In this document: positions 42,980 to 52,157 of the stretch, in pieces
How the letters are laid out: every line of letters begins with the position of its first letter
Position numbering within the stretch: the first letter of the stretch is position 1
Origin: CBDBZL01 sp031399025
GTDB lineage: Bacteria > Pseudomonadota > Alphaproteobacteria > Sphingomonadales > Sphingomonadaceae
Direction: 5' to 3'
Assembly (NCBI GenBank): GCA_031399025.1
Contig: JANNOJ010000044.1
Span: forward strand, 93,966 to 157,965
DNA: 64,000 nucleotides
The notes under the pieces: generated by a model
Told to the model about the DNA's origin: nothing
Seen by the model: the letters and a program-made list of their open reading frames with translations, nothing else
The model's database searches: none
Translations under genes and position numbers: made by a program

Positions 42980-44304
42980 CAGCCCGGCGCGACCAGCAGC
43001 GCCGCGGCATCGCTGGCGACCGCGGCGGGAAAGCGCTCCTGCACAACCTGGGGGGTGAAGGAGACCAGCTGGGTCATCAGCGTCTGGCGCAGGCCGTGCC
43101 GCAAGTTGACGAGGCCTACGGTGCTCGCCGCGCCGAACCAGCCGAACAGCCCCTCGGCCGCGCCCCGGCCGACCAGCCCGCCAGCGCCGAACCCGAACGA
43201 GCGGCCACCGGTATCGGGAAAGCCGCCGCCGGGAGCGAGCGTGGCGGGCTGCAGGTCGCTGACGGCGAGGCGGACGGCGGCCTCGCGCATCACCCGGCGA
43301 CCCTCGATGGCGCCGTAGCCGGCCAGCATCTGCAGGAAACGGTCGTAATCGCGCGCCGAGGACACGAGCCCGGCGCCGCCGAAAGCGAACGGCGGCGGGT
43401 CGAGGTAGACCGAACTGGCGCCAGGATCAATCGGCAGCGGCATGCCGGCAAGGTCGAAATAGCTGGTGACGAGGCGCGCCCGCTCGCCGGCGGGGACGGT
43501 GAACCAGGTGCTCGTCATGCCGCACGGATCGAACATGCGCTGCTGCAGGAAGGTCTCGAACGGCTGGCCGGAAGCGACCTCGATCACCCGGCCGAGCAGG
43601 TCCAGGCTCAGCGAATAGCCCCACCTGGTGCCCGGCTGGCGGACCAGCGGCAGGCGCGCCAGCCGGTCGGCGAAATCCGCCAGGCTGCGCGCGCGCGGGC
43701 CGCTGAAGCCGGGGACCACCTGCAGCCGGCTGACCATCGCCGGGATCAGCCCGTGGCGCACGTAAGCCTCGGCGATCGGCCCCTGCTGGATGAAGGTGTA
43801 GCCCAGCCCCGCGGTGTGGGTGAGCAGGTGGCGGATGGTGATCGGCGCCGCCGCCGGCTCGAGATTGTCGGGAGTGATCGGGCCGTCATAGACCTTCTGC
43901 ACCTGCATCCGGGCAAAAGCGGGCAGGATCTCGGCGACGGGCTGGTCGAGCGCCAGCACGCCTTCGTCGACCAGCATCATCGCCGCCATGCCGGTGACGG
44001 GCTTGGTCATGGAATAGATGCGGTAGAGCGTATCGGGCCCCACGCCGGCGGCGCTGTCGAACGCCAGCGTGCCGCGGGCGAGGAATTGCGGCGCCTCCTG
44101 CCCCCAGCCCAGCGCGGCGACCATGTTGGCGACCCGCTCGGAGCCGACATATTCGTCGATCAGCGCGGCGACGGCGGGCCATTGCTCGCGTTCCGGCGCG
44201 CGGGCGAGACCGGACCGGGCGGTGGCGGCGGCGCCGAGCCCCGCGGCGGCGGCTTGCAGCACGGCGCGGCGGGAGAGGGTGGGAGCGGGGGTGGGATGGG
44301 CCAT
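42979..44304 (-). CDS. serine hydrolase (class C beta-lactamase/esterase family), secreted
   Basis: The 441-residue penicillin-binding-protein-like hydrolase carries an N-terminal Tat-like signal (SRRAVLQAAAAGLGAAATA). The catalytic SxxK is in YSMTKPVTGM, and the YxN-equivalent is around RWGYSLSLDLL. A C-terminal region with GFGAGGLVGRG replaces the KTG box. Such proteins include esterases, D-aminopeptidases and carboxypeptidases; true beta-lactamase activity is not likely. It is co-directional and overlapping with nudC. Confidence 0.9.
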   Translation of the reverse strand: MAHPTPAPTLSRRAVLQAAAAGLGAAATARSGLARAPEREQWPAVAALIDEYVGSERVANMVAALGWGQEAPQFLARGTLAFDSAAGVGPDTLYRIYSMTKPVTGMAAMMLVDEGVLALDQPVAEILPAFARMQVQKVYDGPITPDNLEPAAAPITIRHLLTHTAGLGYTFIQQGPIAEAYVRHGLIPAMVSRLQVVPGFSGPRARSLADFADRLARLPLVRQPGTRWGYSLSLDLLGRVIEVASGQPFETFLQQRMFDPCGMTSTWFTVPAGERARLVTSYFDLAGMPLPIDPGASSVYLDPPPFAFGGAGLVSSARDYDRFLQMLAGYGAIEGRRVMREAAVRLAVSDLQPATLAPGGGFPDTGGRSFGFGAGGLVGRGAAEGLFGWFGAASTVGLVNLRHGLRQTLMTQLVSFTPQVVQERFPAAVASDAAALLVAPG

Positions 44305-44420
44305 GGCGCGCTATCTCCTCCAGGCGAGCTTACGCCAAACTCAAGCGCCGCGGCGCAGATCGGGCCGCGCGGCAAGTCGGCCCGAGGGCGCGATTGTCCG
44401 GCTTGCCACGCCGTGGTGTT

Positions 44421-45683
44421 TTACCTAGATAAGACACGATGTTCAACATTCTCTCCATCCTCACCGGGATCCTGGCGCTGGCGTTGGCGATCCCCGCGAC
44501 CATCCCCTTCCTGGGCTGGGGCAATTGGTTCGTCCTGCCGGTGGCGCTGGTGGGCGCGGGCCTGGGGGCCCTGTCCACCTCCAACAGCGGGCGCAATTTC
44601 TGCCTCGTCGTGTTCGTCCTGGCGCTGCTGCGACTGATGCTGGGCGGCGGGATCATCTAGCGCGGCGAGCGCCAGGGCGGCGGCCTTGGCGTAGAGCGCG
44701 GGCAGGCCGGCCCGGGGTAGGTCGATGATGGGAATCCATTGGCCCGCGGTCTGGGGCGGTACTTCGCCGCGAGGCGCCCGCAGCTCGAGTTCGAGTGTGA
44801 AGTGGGTGAAGGCGTGGCGCACCGCGCCGAGGAGCGGCCAGTGGCCGGCGAACGGCGGCTCGCCCGAACCATCGCCAGCGGCCGACCAGCCGTCGTCGGG
44901 CAGCGCGCGCATCCCGCCCAGCATGCCGCGGCCGGGCCGGGTGGTGGTCAGCACGCGGCGCTCGCGCATGATCCACCAGGCGGTGCCGCGGCGGTGCGGC
45001 CTGGCGCGCTTTTCCGGGCGAGCGGGCAGTTCCGCCTGGCGGCCCTGCGCCCGCGCGCGACACGATCCGGCGAGCGGGCACAGCCGGCAGCGCGGGTTGC
45101 GCGGTGTGCAGACGGTGGCGCCAAGGTCCATCATGGCTTGGGCGAAATCGCCCGCGCGGACGGCGGGCGTGACCAGCTCGGCGGCCGCGCGGATAAGCTT
45201 GCGGGCACCCGGCAGCGGCGTGTCGATGGCGAACAGGCGGGCGACCACCCGCGCGACATTGGCGTCCACCACCACCGCGCGATGACCGAAGGCGATCGCC
45301 GCCACCGCCGCGGCGGTATAGGCGCCCAGCCCCGGCAGCGCGCGCAGTTCGGCCTCGGTCCGGGGAAAGCCGCCGCGCTGGGCCACCGCCCGGGCGCAGG
45401 CGACCAGATTGCGCGCGCGCGAATAATAGCCCAGCCCCGCCCACTGCGCCATCACCGCCTCCTCCGGTGCGGCGGCGAGCGCCTCGAGATCGGGCCACCG
45501 CGCGAGAAAGCCGGCGAAGAACGGAGCCACCGCCGCGGTGGTGGTCTGCTGCAGCATCACTTCGGACAGCCACACGCGATACGGATCGGGGCGCGCGGTG
45601 CTGCCGGGCGGCAGCCGCCAGGGCAGCGCGCGCGCATGGCCATCGTACCAGGCCAGCAATGCGGGGGCGACCCTATCCTCCAT
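44421..45683 (-). CDS. mutY: A/G-specific adenine glycosylase MutY
   Basis: MutY removes adenine mispaired with 8-oxoguanine. The ATG at 45683 gives 420 residues. The HhH-GPD domain contains VWLSEVMLQQTTTAAVAPFF, LPGLGAYTAAAVAAIAFG and the catalytic Asp in VVVDANVARV. The [4Fe-4S] cysteines follow as C-x6-C-x2-C-x5-C (CTPRNPRCRLCPLAGSC), and a C-terminal NUDIX-like domain recognises 8-oxoG. A normal end is expected near ALALAALD (about 342 residues). The frame instead continues about 78 residues with a Gln/Arg/Asp-rich tail that is the antisense of the small membrane gene. Confidence 0.93.
   Translation of the reverse strand: MEDRVAPALLAWYDGHARALPWRLPPGSTARPDPYRVWLSEVMLQQTTTAAVAPFFAGFLARWPDLEALAAAPEEAVMAQWAGLGYYSRARNLVACARAVAQRGGFPRTEAELRALPGLGAYTAAAVAAIAFGHRAVVVDANVARVVARLFAIDTPLPGARKLIRAAAELVTPAVRAGDFAQAMMDLGATVCTPRNPRCRLCPLAGSCRARAQGRQAELPARPEKRARPHRRGTAWWIMRERRVLTTTRPGRGMLGGMRALPDDGWSAAGDGSGEPPFAGHWPLLGAVRHAFTHFTLELELRAPRGEVPPQTAGQWIPIIDLPRAGLPALYAKAAALALAALDDPAAQHQSQQRQDEHDEAEIAPAVGGGQGPQARAHQRHRQDEPIAPAQEGDGRGDRQRQRQDPGEDGENVEHRVLSR
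44439..44660 (+). CDS. small conserved-looking membrane protein (73 aa)
   Basis: The product is almost entirely hydrophobic: membrane segments at about 5-25 and 30-48, a short polar turn (STSNSGRN), and a third segment at about 53-70 ending MLGGGII. The pattern (start MFNILSILTG, end LMLGGGII) looks like a real small integral membrane protein. No strong Shine-Dalgarno precedes the ATG. It lies wholly antisense to the C-terminal tail of the mutY frame, so one of the two overlapping readings may be spurious. I favour this one being a true gene. Confidence 0.65.
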   Translation: MFNILSILTGILALALAIPATIPFLGWGNWFVLPVALVGAGLGALSTSNSGRNFCLVVFVLALLRLMLGGGII

Positions 45684-45712
45684 CGCCCGTCTATGGCATG
45701 AGCTAGCCCGAG

Positions 45713-46369
45713 ATGAAACGCGACGACGAGGATGAGGATGAAGGCGGGCTAGTCGCCGCACCGACCGAGCCGCACCCCACCGCGCAGATCCGGCAATTGC
45801 CCCCTCGCCCGGTCAAGGCCAAGGCCGACGCGAAACCCCGGCCCTACCAACGCCCCCGCGGCGGCCCGGCGCGCCAGGTGGCCGACCTGGTGCCGCAGAT
45901 CGGCCGCACGGCGTTCCGCAAGTTCGGCTTCGTCCAGAGCTCGGTGGTGACCCGCTGGCCCGAGATCGTGGGCGAGCGGCACGCCCGGGTGTGCGCGCCC
46001 GAGCTGATCCGCTTCCCCTTCGGCGAGAAGAGCGGCGGGACGCTGCACCTGGTCGTGCTGCCGGCCCACGCCCCGCTGATCCAGCACGTGATCCCCGAGA
46101 TCATCACCCGGGTGAACCGCTTCTTCGGTTATGCCGCGGTCGCCAAGGTGCGGCTGCGGCAAGGGTCCGTTCAGCCGCCGCATGGCGAGGGCGCGGGGCT
46201 GGAACCGGGCCACGGTCCGGGGCGCGCGCCGCCCTCGCTCCGGCCCATTCCGCTCGAGCTGGGGGAAAGCCTGCGCGACATCGGCGACCCGGAACTGCGC
46301 GCGGTGCTCGAATCGCTCGCCCGCAGCCTGGGCCGCAGCGAGGAACAGGAGGAGGACCGGTCGCGATGA
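45713..46369 (+). CDS. dciA: DUF721/DciA family protein
   Basis: DciA proteins load the DnaB replicative helicase in most bacteria. The 218-residue product has a disordered basic and proline-rich N-terminus (about 1-55), a DciA core (FRKFGFVQSSVVTRWPEIVG, then HAPLIQHVIPEIITRVNRFFGYAAVAKVRL) and a polar C-terminus. It is divergent from mutY across about 30 bp and overlaps the first thioredoxin-like gene (ATGA). Confidence 0.9.
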   Translation: MKRDDEDEDEGGLVAAPTEPHPTAQIRQLPPRPVKAKADAKPRPYQRPRGGPARQVADLVPQIGRTAFRKFGFVQSSVVTRWPEIVGERHARVCAPELIRFPFGEKSGGTLHLVVLPAHAPLIQHVIPEIITRVNRFFGYAAVAKVRLRQGSVQPPHGEGAGLEPGHGPGRAPPSLRPIPLELGESLRDIGDPELRAVLESLARSLGRSEEQEEDRSR

Positions 46370-47052
46370 ACCAGCCCGATGGCAGCCGCCGGGCCATGAT
46401 GGTGGCCGCCGCCCTGCTGGCCGTCGCCTCGCCTGCCGTGGCGCAGAACTGGAACACCACCTTCGCCGCCACCGGGGTGGGGCACCGAGTGGGCAATCCC
46501 GAAGCCGCCACGACGCTGCTGACGTTCGTGAGCTACACCTGTCCGCATTGCGCCGAGTTCGAGCAGCAATCCGATGCGGCGCTGCGGGTGGGCTACATCC
46601 ACCCCGGCAAGGTCCTGGTGGAGGTGCGCCACCTGATCCGCAACCCCATTGACCTGGCCGCCGCGCTGGCCACCGAATGTGGGCCGTCGCCGCGGTTCTT
46701 CGCCCGCCACCGCGCGATGATGGGCGCACACGAGCGGTGGATGGCCAAGGCGCGCGCGGCCACGCCGGCGCAGCAGCAGCGCTGGTCGACCGGCGCGATG
46801 GACGGACGGATGCGGGCGATCGCGTCCGATCTCGATTTTTACGAGCTGATGGAGCCGTTCGGCCTTTCGATCGCCCAGCTTGACCGCTGCCTGACCGACG
46901 AGGCGCGCGCGCGCGCGATCGCCGCCACCTCGCAGGAAGAGGGCGCACGCTTCGGGGTCACGGGCACACCCAGTTTCGCGGTCGACGGCGCGCTGCTCGA
47001 GGGCGTGCACACCTGGCCCGCACTGCAGCGGGTGCTCGACGCGCGCCCGTAG
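46366..47052 (+). CDS. DsbA-like thioredoxin-domain protein, periplasmic
   Basis: The 228-residue protein has a signal peptide (to about AVAQ, residue 27), a thioredoxin fold with the redox motif CPHC (C59, C62) and cis-Pro region GVTGTPSFAV, and a long helical insertion. This matches the DsbA-type thiol-disulfide oxidoreductases commonly found just upstream of smc in sphingomonads. It is coupled to dciA and followed by a second, lipid-anchored relative. Confidence 0.9.
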   Translation: MNQPDGSRRAMMVAAALLAVASPAVAQNWNTTFAATGVGHRVGNPEAATTLLTFVSYTCPHCAEFEQQSDAALRVGYIHPGKVLVEVRHLIRNPIDLAAALATECGPSPRFFARHRAMMGAHERWMAKARAATPAQQQRWSTGAMDGRMRAIASDLDFYELMEPFGLSIAQLDRCLTDEARARAIAATSQEEGARFGVTGTPSFAVDGALLEGVHTWPALQRVLDARP

Positions 47053-47081
47053 GCTGGCACCGCCGGCAATCCTGTGCAAAA

Positions 47082-47120
47082 CGCCCCTTGCATGGGGCGC
47101 CCGGTTGGACCGGGCGCCCC
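47082..47120 (+). promoter_or_regulatory. two mutually exclusive hairpins upstream of DsbA-like lipoprotein
   Basis: Hairpin A is CGCCCC-TTGCAT-GGGGCG (47082-47099). Hairpin B has perfect 12-bp arms GGGGCGCCCGGT and ACCGGGCGCCCC with a 3-nt loop (47094-47120). They share 47094-47099, so only one can form. No T-run follows, so a Rho-independent terminator is not obvious. They lie in the leader of the next gene, about 30 bp before its start. Confidence 0.55.
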
Positions 47121-47150
47121 GCATCGGCTAGATTCACAAATAGGATGATC

Positions 47151-47897
47151 ATGATGCGCGCTTTATGCCACCTCGCCCTGGCTTCGACCCTCGCGCTGGC
47201 GCTCGTCGCCTGCGGAGAGGCGGAAGGGGATGCCGGCGTGGCCGCGGCCGAGCCGGTGGCGCCCGTCGCCGCCCCGGCGGGCGCGAGCTGGGACGAGCAG
47301 GCCACCCGCACGCCGGAAGGCGGCTGGCTGGTCGGCAATCCCGCCGCACCCATCAGGCTGGTCGAATACGGCTCGCTGACCTGCCCCGCCTGCGCCAATT
47401 TCTCGGCCGAGAGCCAGGAGCAATTGCATACCGACTACATCGATTCCGGCCGGGTGAGTTTCGAGTTCCGCAGCGTGCTCATCCACGGGGCGGCCGACCT
47501 GCTGCTCACCCGCATGCTGGAATGCGGCGCCGAGCAGGCGGCGGTGCCGCTGGCGCATCAGGTGTGGGACAATCTGGATGCGGTGCTGGCGCCGATGCAG
47601 GCCAATACCGCGGCGGTGGAGCAGGCCATGACCCTGCCCGAGGACCAGCGCTTCGTCAGCATGGCGCAGACCGCGGGCTTCATCGATTGGTTCGCCGCGC
47701 GCGGCATCGGCACCGAGCAGGCGCGCACCTGCCTCGCCGACGCGGCGGCGGTCGAGCGGCTGGCCGCGCTGACGCAGGAGACGGCCACCGCCGACGAAGT
47801 GACTGGCACGCCGACCTTTTTCCTCAACGGCACGCGGCTCGACGGCACCGGCTGGGCCCAGGTCGAAGCCGCGCTGCAGCGCGCCGGAGCGCGTTGA
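47151..47897 (+). CDS. DsbA-like thioredoxin-domain lipoprotein
   Basis: The 248-residue product (from the ATG at 47151, after AGGA) has a lipoprotein signal with lipobox LVAC (C21). An Ala/Pro/Glu linker follows, then a thioredoxin domain with redox motif CPAC (C78, C81) and cis-Pro loop EVTGTPTFFLN. It is probably anchored to a membrane facing the periplasm. It is paralogous to the gene before it but with a different active-site pair (CPAC versus CPHC) and a different anchor, suggesting different redox roles. smc follows after 64 bp. Confidence 0.9.
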   Translation: MMRALCHLALASTLALALVACGEAEGDAGVAAAEPVAPVAAPAGASWDEQATRTPEGGWLVGNPAAPIRLVEYGSLTCPACANFSAESQEQLHTDYIDSGRVSFEFRSVLIHGAADLLLTRMLECGAEQAAVPLAHQVWDNLDAVLAPMQANTAAVEQAMTLPEDQRFVSMAQTAGFIDWFAARGIGTEQARTCLADAAAVERLAALTQETATADEVTGTPTFFLNGTRLDGTGWAQVEAALQRAGAR

Positions 47898-47961
47898 GGC
47901 GAGGCCGATCGCGAGGGGGCTGCCCGGCGCGGCCTGAGCGGTCTCGGCGTACCGCCGCGCC

Positions 47962-50900
47962 ATGCTGATCCGCAAGCTCAGCCTGGCAGGCTTCAAGAGC
48001 TTCGTCGAGCCGGCCACCCTGTTCATCGAGCCCGGGCTCACGGGCGTCGTCGGCCCCAACGGCTGCGGCAAGTCCAACCTGCTGGAGGCAATCCGCTGGG
48101 TGATGGGCGAGAACTCCCCCCGCTCGATGCGCTCGGGTGGGATGGAGGACGTGATCTTCGCCGGCACCGCCACGCGCCCGCCGCGCGATTTTGCCGAGGT
48201 GGTGCTCCACGCGGCGGACGATGCGGGCGAGGAATTGGTCGTCACCCGGCGGATCGAGCGCGGCGTGGGCAGCGCCTACCGGGTGAACGGGCGCGACGTG
48301 CGGGCGCGAGATGTGGCGCTCACCTTTGCCGACGCGGCGACCGGAGCACACTCGCCGGCGCTGGTGAGCCAGGGGCGGATCGCCGCGGTGATCGCCGCCA
48401 AGCCCGCCGAGCGGCGCCAGATGCTGGAGGAGACCGCGGGCATTGCCGGGCTCCATGTCCGCCGGCGCGATGCCGAGGGCAAGCTGCGCCAGACCGAGGC
48501 GAACCTGGCGCGGCTGCACGAGCTGCTGGCGGGGCTCGACGGGCAGATCGCATCGCTGCGGCGCCAGGCGCGCCAGGCGGAGCGCTATACCGCGCTGAGC
48601 GGGGCGATCCGGCTGGCCGAGGCGCGGCTGCTGTTCGCGCGCTGGCGCGAAGCGGCCGCGGTGGCGGAAGGCGCGCAGGCCGATTCGCTCGCCGCGGAAG
48701 GGCTGGTGAGCGCGGCGCAAGAGACCGCGAAGGCGGCGCAGGCGGCGCAGGCCGGCGCCCTCGCCGCACTGGCCGAAGCGCGCGACCTGCTCGCCGACCG
48801 GCGCGACGATGCCAGCGCGCATGGCCACCGCCTGGCGACACTCGCCAGCCAGCTTGAAGCGGCTGAGGAGCGCCTCGCCGATCTCGACCGCCAGCGCGTG
48901 CGGCTCGAGACCGATCGCGGCGACGCCGACCGGCTGACGCGCGATGCGGCCGAGGCGCTGCACGCCATCGAGGCGGCGCTCGCCGCCGGCAGCCAGGCGC
49001 TGGCCGAGGACGAAGCGCGCCGACCGCAGCTCGCCGCGCGGGTGGAGGATGCCGAGCGCGCGGCGCGGGCGGCCGAACTGGCGCTCGCGCGCAGCACCGC
49101 CGAACATGCCGGGGTCGAGGCCGAATGGCGGGTGGCCGCAGGCGAAATTGCGCAAGGGCAGGATCGGCTGGCGCGGCTGGCGCGCGAGGGCGAGCGGCTG
49201 GCGGGGCAGCGCGCGGGGCTGGCGGCCGGTGATGACCCGGAGGCGGCGCTGGGAGCGGCGCGGAAGGCGACGGCAGCGGCGGCGGCGACGCTGTTGCAGG
49301 CGCGTGGCGAATTCGAAGCGCTCGAGCAGCGCAAGGCCGGGCTCGGCGAGGCGCGCGATGCGGCCGCCGCAGCGCTGGCGGGAGCGCGCGCCGAGCTGGC
49401 GGGGATCGAGCGCGAATGGCAGGCGCTGGGGCGCGAGCGCGAAGGCCGGGCGAAGGCGGCGAAGGATCGCCGCGGGCTCCCCGTGGTGCTCGACCGCATC
49501 GCTGCCGCGCCCGGCTACGAGCGCGCGCTCGCTGCCGTGCTGGGGCGCGACGCGAAGGTGCCGTTGGGGGCACTGCCGCCCGGCGCGCAGGGGCGCTTCT
49601 GGGGCGGCGCGGCGGCGCCTGCCCCGCTCGCCACCAGTCTCGCGCGGCACGTGCGCGAATGCCCGCCCGAGCTCGCCGCGCGGCTGGCGCTGGTGCATTT
49701 CGCCGAAGACGACGATGACCGCGCCCTCGCCCCGGGCGAGTGGCTGGTGACCCGCGCCGGGCTGCTGCGCCGGTGGGACGGGTTCGTGGCCAATGGCGAG
49801 GGGGCGGCCGAGGCGGCGCGGCTGGAGGCGGACAATCGCTTCGCCGAGCTCGGTGCCTTGCTGCCGGGGCTGCGCGCGGCGGCGTCAGCGGCCGGCACCG
49901 CCGAGGCGGCGGCTCGGGCCGAGCTGGCGGCGCTGCAGGCGGCGCTGGTGGGGAGCGAGCGCGCCGCCGCGCAGGCGGCCGAAGGCGAGCGGCAGGCGTT
50001 GCGCTCGCTCGACCAGGCCGAGGCGGCGCACGAGCGGCTCGCGGGGCGGCGCCAGGAACTCGCGCGCGCGGAGACCGACCTGGCGGGGCAATACCGGGCC
50101 GCCGAGGCGGAGCTGGCGCAGGCGGGTGCGCGGCGCGCGGCCCTGGCCGATCCGGCGGCCGGGCGGGCCGAGCTGGAGCGCGCGCGGCTGGGGCACGAGG
50201 AGGCGCGCCGGGTCTTGCAGACGGCGATGGCCGCGCTCGCCGCGCAGGACCAGGCGCTGGCGGTGGCGCGCGAGCGCGTGGCCGGGCAGCGCGCCGACAT
50301 CCGCGGCTGGCAGGCGCGCGCCGGCGATGCGGCGCGGCGGCTGGCGGGGATGGAGCAGCGCTTCGCCGAGATTGCCGCCGAGCGCGCGGCGATAGCCGTC
50401 AAGCCGGCCGGGCTGCTGCGCGAACTCGACAGCGGCGAGCAGGTGCGCGCCCGCCTGGCCGGCGAGCTGCAGGCGGCCGAGGCGAAGCTCGCGCAGGCGA
50501 ATATGGCCACGCGCGAGGCCGAGGCGGCACTGGCGGCCGCGGGCGAGGCGCTCGCCGCGGCCCGCGAGTCGCGCGCCGGCCTTGCAGCCCGCGCCGAGAA
50601 CGCCATCGGCTTACGCGAACAGGCGGCCAGGCTCGCAGGCGAGCGGTTCGGGTGCCCGCCGCCGCTGCTCGCGGGCAATTGTGGTTTCGACGCCGCGAGC
50701 GTCGCCGATGCCGAGACCGAGCGCGCCGCCGCCGAACGGCTGGTCGCGGAGCGCGAGCGGATCGGCCCGGTCAACCTGGTGGCGGCCGAGGAACTCGCGC
50801 GGATCGAGGCCGAGCACGGCGCCAATGCCGCCGAACAGGCCGAGCTGGCCCAAGCGGTCGCCCGCCTGCGCGGATCGATCGGCAGCCTCAACCGCGAGGG

Positions 50901-51387
50901 GCGCGAGCGGCTGCGCACGGCCTTCGCGGCGGTGGACGGGCACTTTCGCCGCCTGTTCACGCGGCTGTTCGAGGGCGGCCAGGCGCACCTGGCGCTGGTC
51001 GACAGCGACGATCCGCTCGAGGCCGGCCTCGAAATCTACGCCCAGCCGCCGGGCAAGCGGCTGCAATCGCTGACGCTGTTGTCGGGCGGCGAGCAGGCGC
51101 TGACGGCGATTGCCCTGATCTTCGCCCTGTTCCTGACCAATCCGGCGCCGATCTGCGTGCTCGACGAAGTCGACGCGCCGCTCGACGATGCCAATATCGA
51201 GCGCTTCTGCGACCTCCTCGACGCGATGGCCGGCGAGACCCGGACGCGCTATCTGATCGTCACCCACAATGCGGTGACGATGAGCCGGATGCATCGCCTG
51301 TTCGGCGTGACGATGGTGGAGCGCGGCGTCAGCCGGCTCGTCAGCGTCGACCTGGGGGTGGCCGAGGAACTGCTCGCGGCAGAGTGA
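47962..51387 (+). CDS. smc: chromosome segregation protein SMC
   Basis: SMC with ScpA/ScpB compacts and segregates chromosomes. The 1141-residue product has Walker A GPNGCGKS (31-38) and long coiled coils rich in Ala, Glu and Arg from about 160. A hinge domain follows at about 495-600 (VVLDRIAAAPGYERALAAVL), then the second coiled coil. The C-terminal head carries the ABC signature LLSGGEQALTAIALIFALF and Walker B ICVLDEVDAPLDDAN. The length is normal. The extreme GC content produces long false frames on the opposite strand. Confidence 0.97.
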   Translation: MLIRKLSLAGFKSFVEPATLFIEPGLTGVVGPNGCGKSNLLEAIRWVMGENSPRSMRSGGMEDVIFAGTATRPPRDFAEVVLHAADDAGEELVVTRRIERGVGSAYRVNGRDVRARDVALTFADAATGAHSPALVSQGRIAAVIAAKPAERRQMLEETAGIAGLHVRRRDAEGKLRQTEANLARLHELLAGLDGQIASLRRQARQAERYTALSGAIRLAEARLLFARWREAAAVAEGAQADSLAAEGLVSAAQETAKAAQAAQAGALAALAEARDLLADRRDDASAHGHRLATLASQLEAAEERLADLDRQRVRLETDRGDADRLTRDAAEALHAIEAALAAGSQALAEDEARRPQLAARVEDAERAARAAELALARSTAEHAGVEAEWRVAAGEIAQGQDRLARLAREGERLAGQRAGLAAGDDPEAALGAARKATAAAAATLLQARGEFEALEQRKAGLGEARDAAAAALAGARAELAGIEREWQALGREREGRAKAAKDRRGLPVVLDRIAAAPGYERALAAVLGRDAKVPLGALPPGAQGRFWGGAAAPAPLATSLARHVRECPPELAARLALVHFAEDDDDRALAPGEWLVTRAGLLRRWDGFVANGEGAAEAARLEADNRFAELGALLPGLRAAASAAGTAEAAARAELAALQAALVGSERAAAQAAEGERQALRSLDQAEAAHERLAGRRQELARAETDLAGQYRAAEAELAQAGARRAALADPAAGRAELERARLGHEEARRVLQTAMAALAAQDQALAVARERVAGQRADIRGWQARAGDAARRLAGMEQRFAEIAAERAAIAVKPAGLLRELDSGEQVRARLAGELQAAEAKLAQANMATREAEAALAAAGEALAAARESRAGLAARAENAIGLREQAARLAGERFGCPPPLLAGNCGFDAASVADAETERAAAERLVAERERIGPVNLVAAEELARIEAEHGANAAEQAELAQAVARLRGSIGSLNREGRERLRTAFAAVDGHFRRLFTRLFEGGQAHLALVDSDDPLEAGLEIYAQPPGKRLQSLTLLSGGEQALTAIALIFALFLTNPAPICVLDEVDAPLDDANIERFCDLLDAMAGETRTRYLIVTHNAVTMSRMHRLFGVTMVERGVSRLVSVDLGVAEELLAAE

Positions 51388-51507
51388 TCGCCGGGCGAGC
51401 GCGGGGCGCTTGCAGCTCGCGCCACGACGCATTGTCTCCGGTGTTGCTCGCGGCCGGACGTGCTCGGCGCGCGAGCGCCGCCCGACCCGATCGGCGCGCG
51501 GCGCCGA

Positions 51508-52020
51508 TCAGGCCAGCATGATTGCCAGCCCCACGAGGGGCGCCCAGGGAACGATGGCGCCCGTGGCGATCAGGGCTGCGCGGGCGGGCAGCGGCCACTT
51601 TTCCGCGCCGGTCGCTTCGTGGGCGAGGTCCCAGATGGGGTCCGTCGGGGCGAGTTGCGGCGGCTCGGCTTCAGAAGGGCCGAGATGCGAGCTCTTGAGG
51701 CGCGCGGCGCTGATGTCGGCGCGGGCGAGCGGGACGGTGAAGGTGCAGCCGGCCATGGCGCCGCTGCGCCACATGACCTGCGCCTTGCGCCGGCCGGCAT
51801 GCGGCAGGTCCACGTCGAGCAGATCGGGGACGGTGGCGCCTTCGGGAAGCTCGGCGAGGAAGCCGGTGACCGAGAGGTTGGCGATGGCGGCGGGGATCAC
51901 CGCGGCGTCGTCGACGCGGTGGAGCGTTACCCCGAGGCTGATCTCGCTGCGCGGGACCATCCGCCGGTCGAGCCCGGCCTGGGCGATCGGTTGGGCCCGC
52001 TGTTCTGAACGTCCCGCCAT
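51508..52020 (-). CDS. PilZ domain protein with C-terminal membrane segment
   Basis: The 170-residue protein contains a PilZ domain (about 20-105). It opens with RRMVPRSEISLGVTLHR, which is an atypical RxxxR-like c-di-GMP motif, followed by IANLSVTGFLAELP, corresponding to (D/N)xSxxG as NLSVTG. A polar linker and one hydrophobic C-terminal helix (AALIATGAIVPWAPLVGLAI) anchor it. It probably senses c-di-GMP or is a degenerate relative. It is followed downstream by 120 bp before the convergent smc stop. Confidence 0.85.
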   Translation of the reverse strand: MAGRSEQRAQPIAQAGLDRRMVPRSEISLGVTLHRVDDAAVIPAAIANLSVTGFLAELPEGATVPDLLDVDLPHAGRRKAQVMWRSGAMAGCTFTVPLARADISAARLKSSHLGPSEAEPPQLAPTDPIWDLAHEATGAEKWPLPARAALIATGAIVPWAPLVGLAIMLA

Positions 52021-52157
52021 GGAAAAAATCCTCGCAGATGGAGCCGGGCGCGCCGGTTCGACCAGAAGGATTAGCCAACAAGGGTAAACAATCGGTTTAG
52101 CGCCGGCCGCCTCGCGACGATCGGGCGAGCAGGCGCGCCGGTGCCCGCCGCAAGAAG

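Noticed and set aside
47824..49698. Long minus-strand frames opposite smc
   Set aside because: SMC is intact and the opposite frames are Arg/Ala/Pro-rich shadows caused by very high GC.
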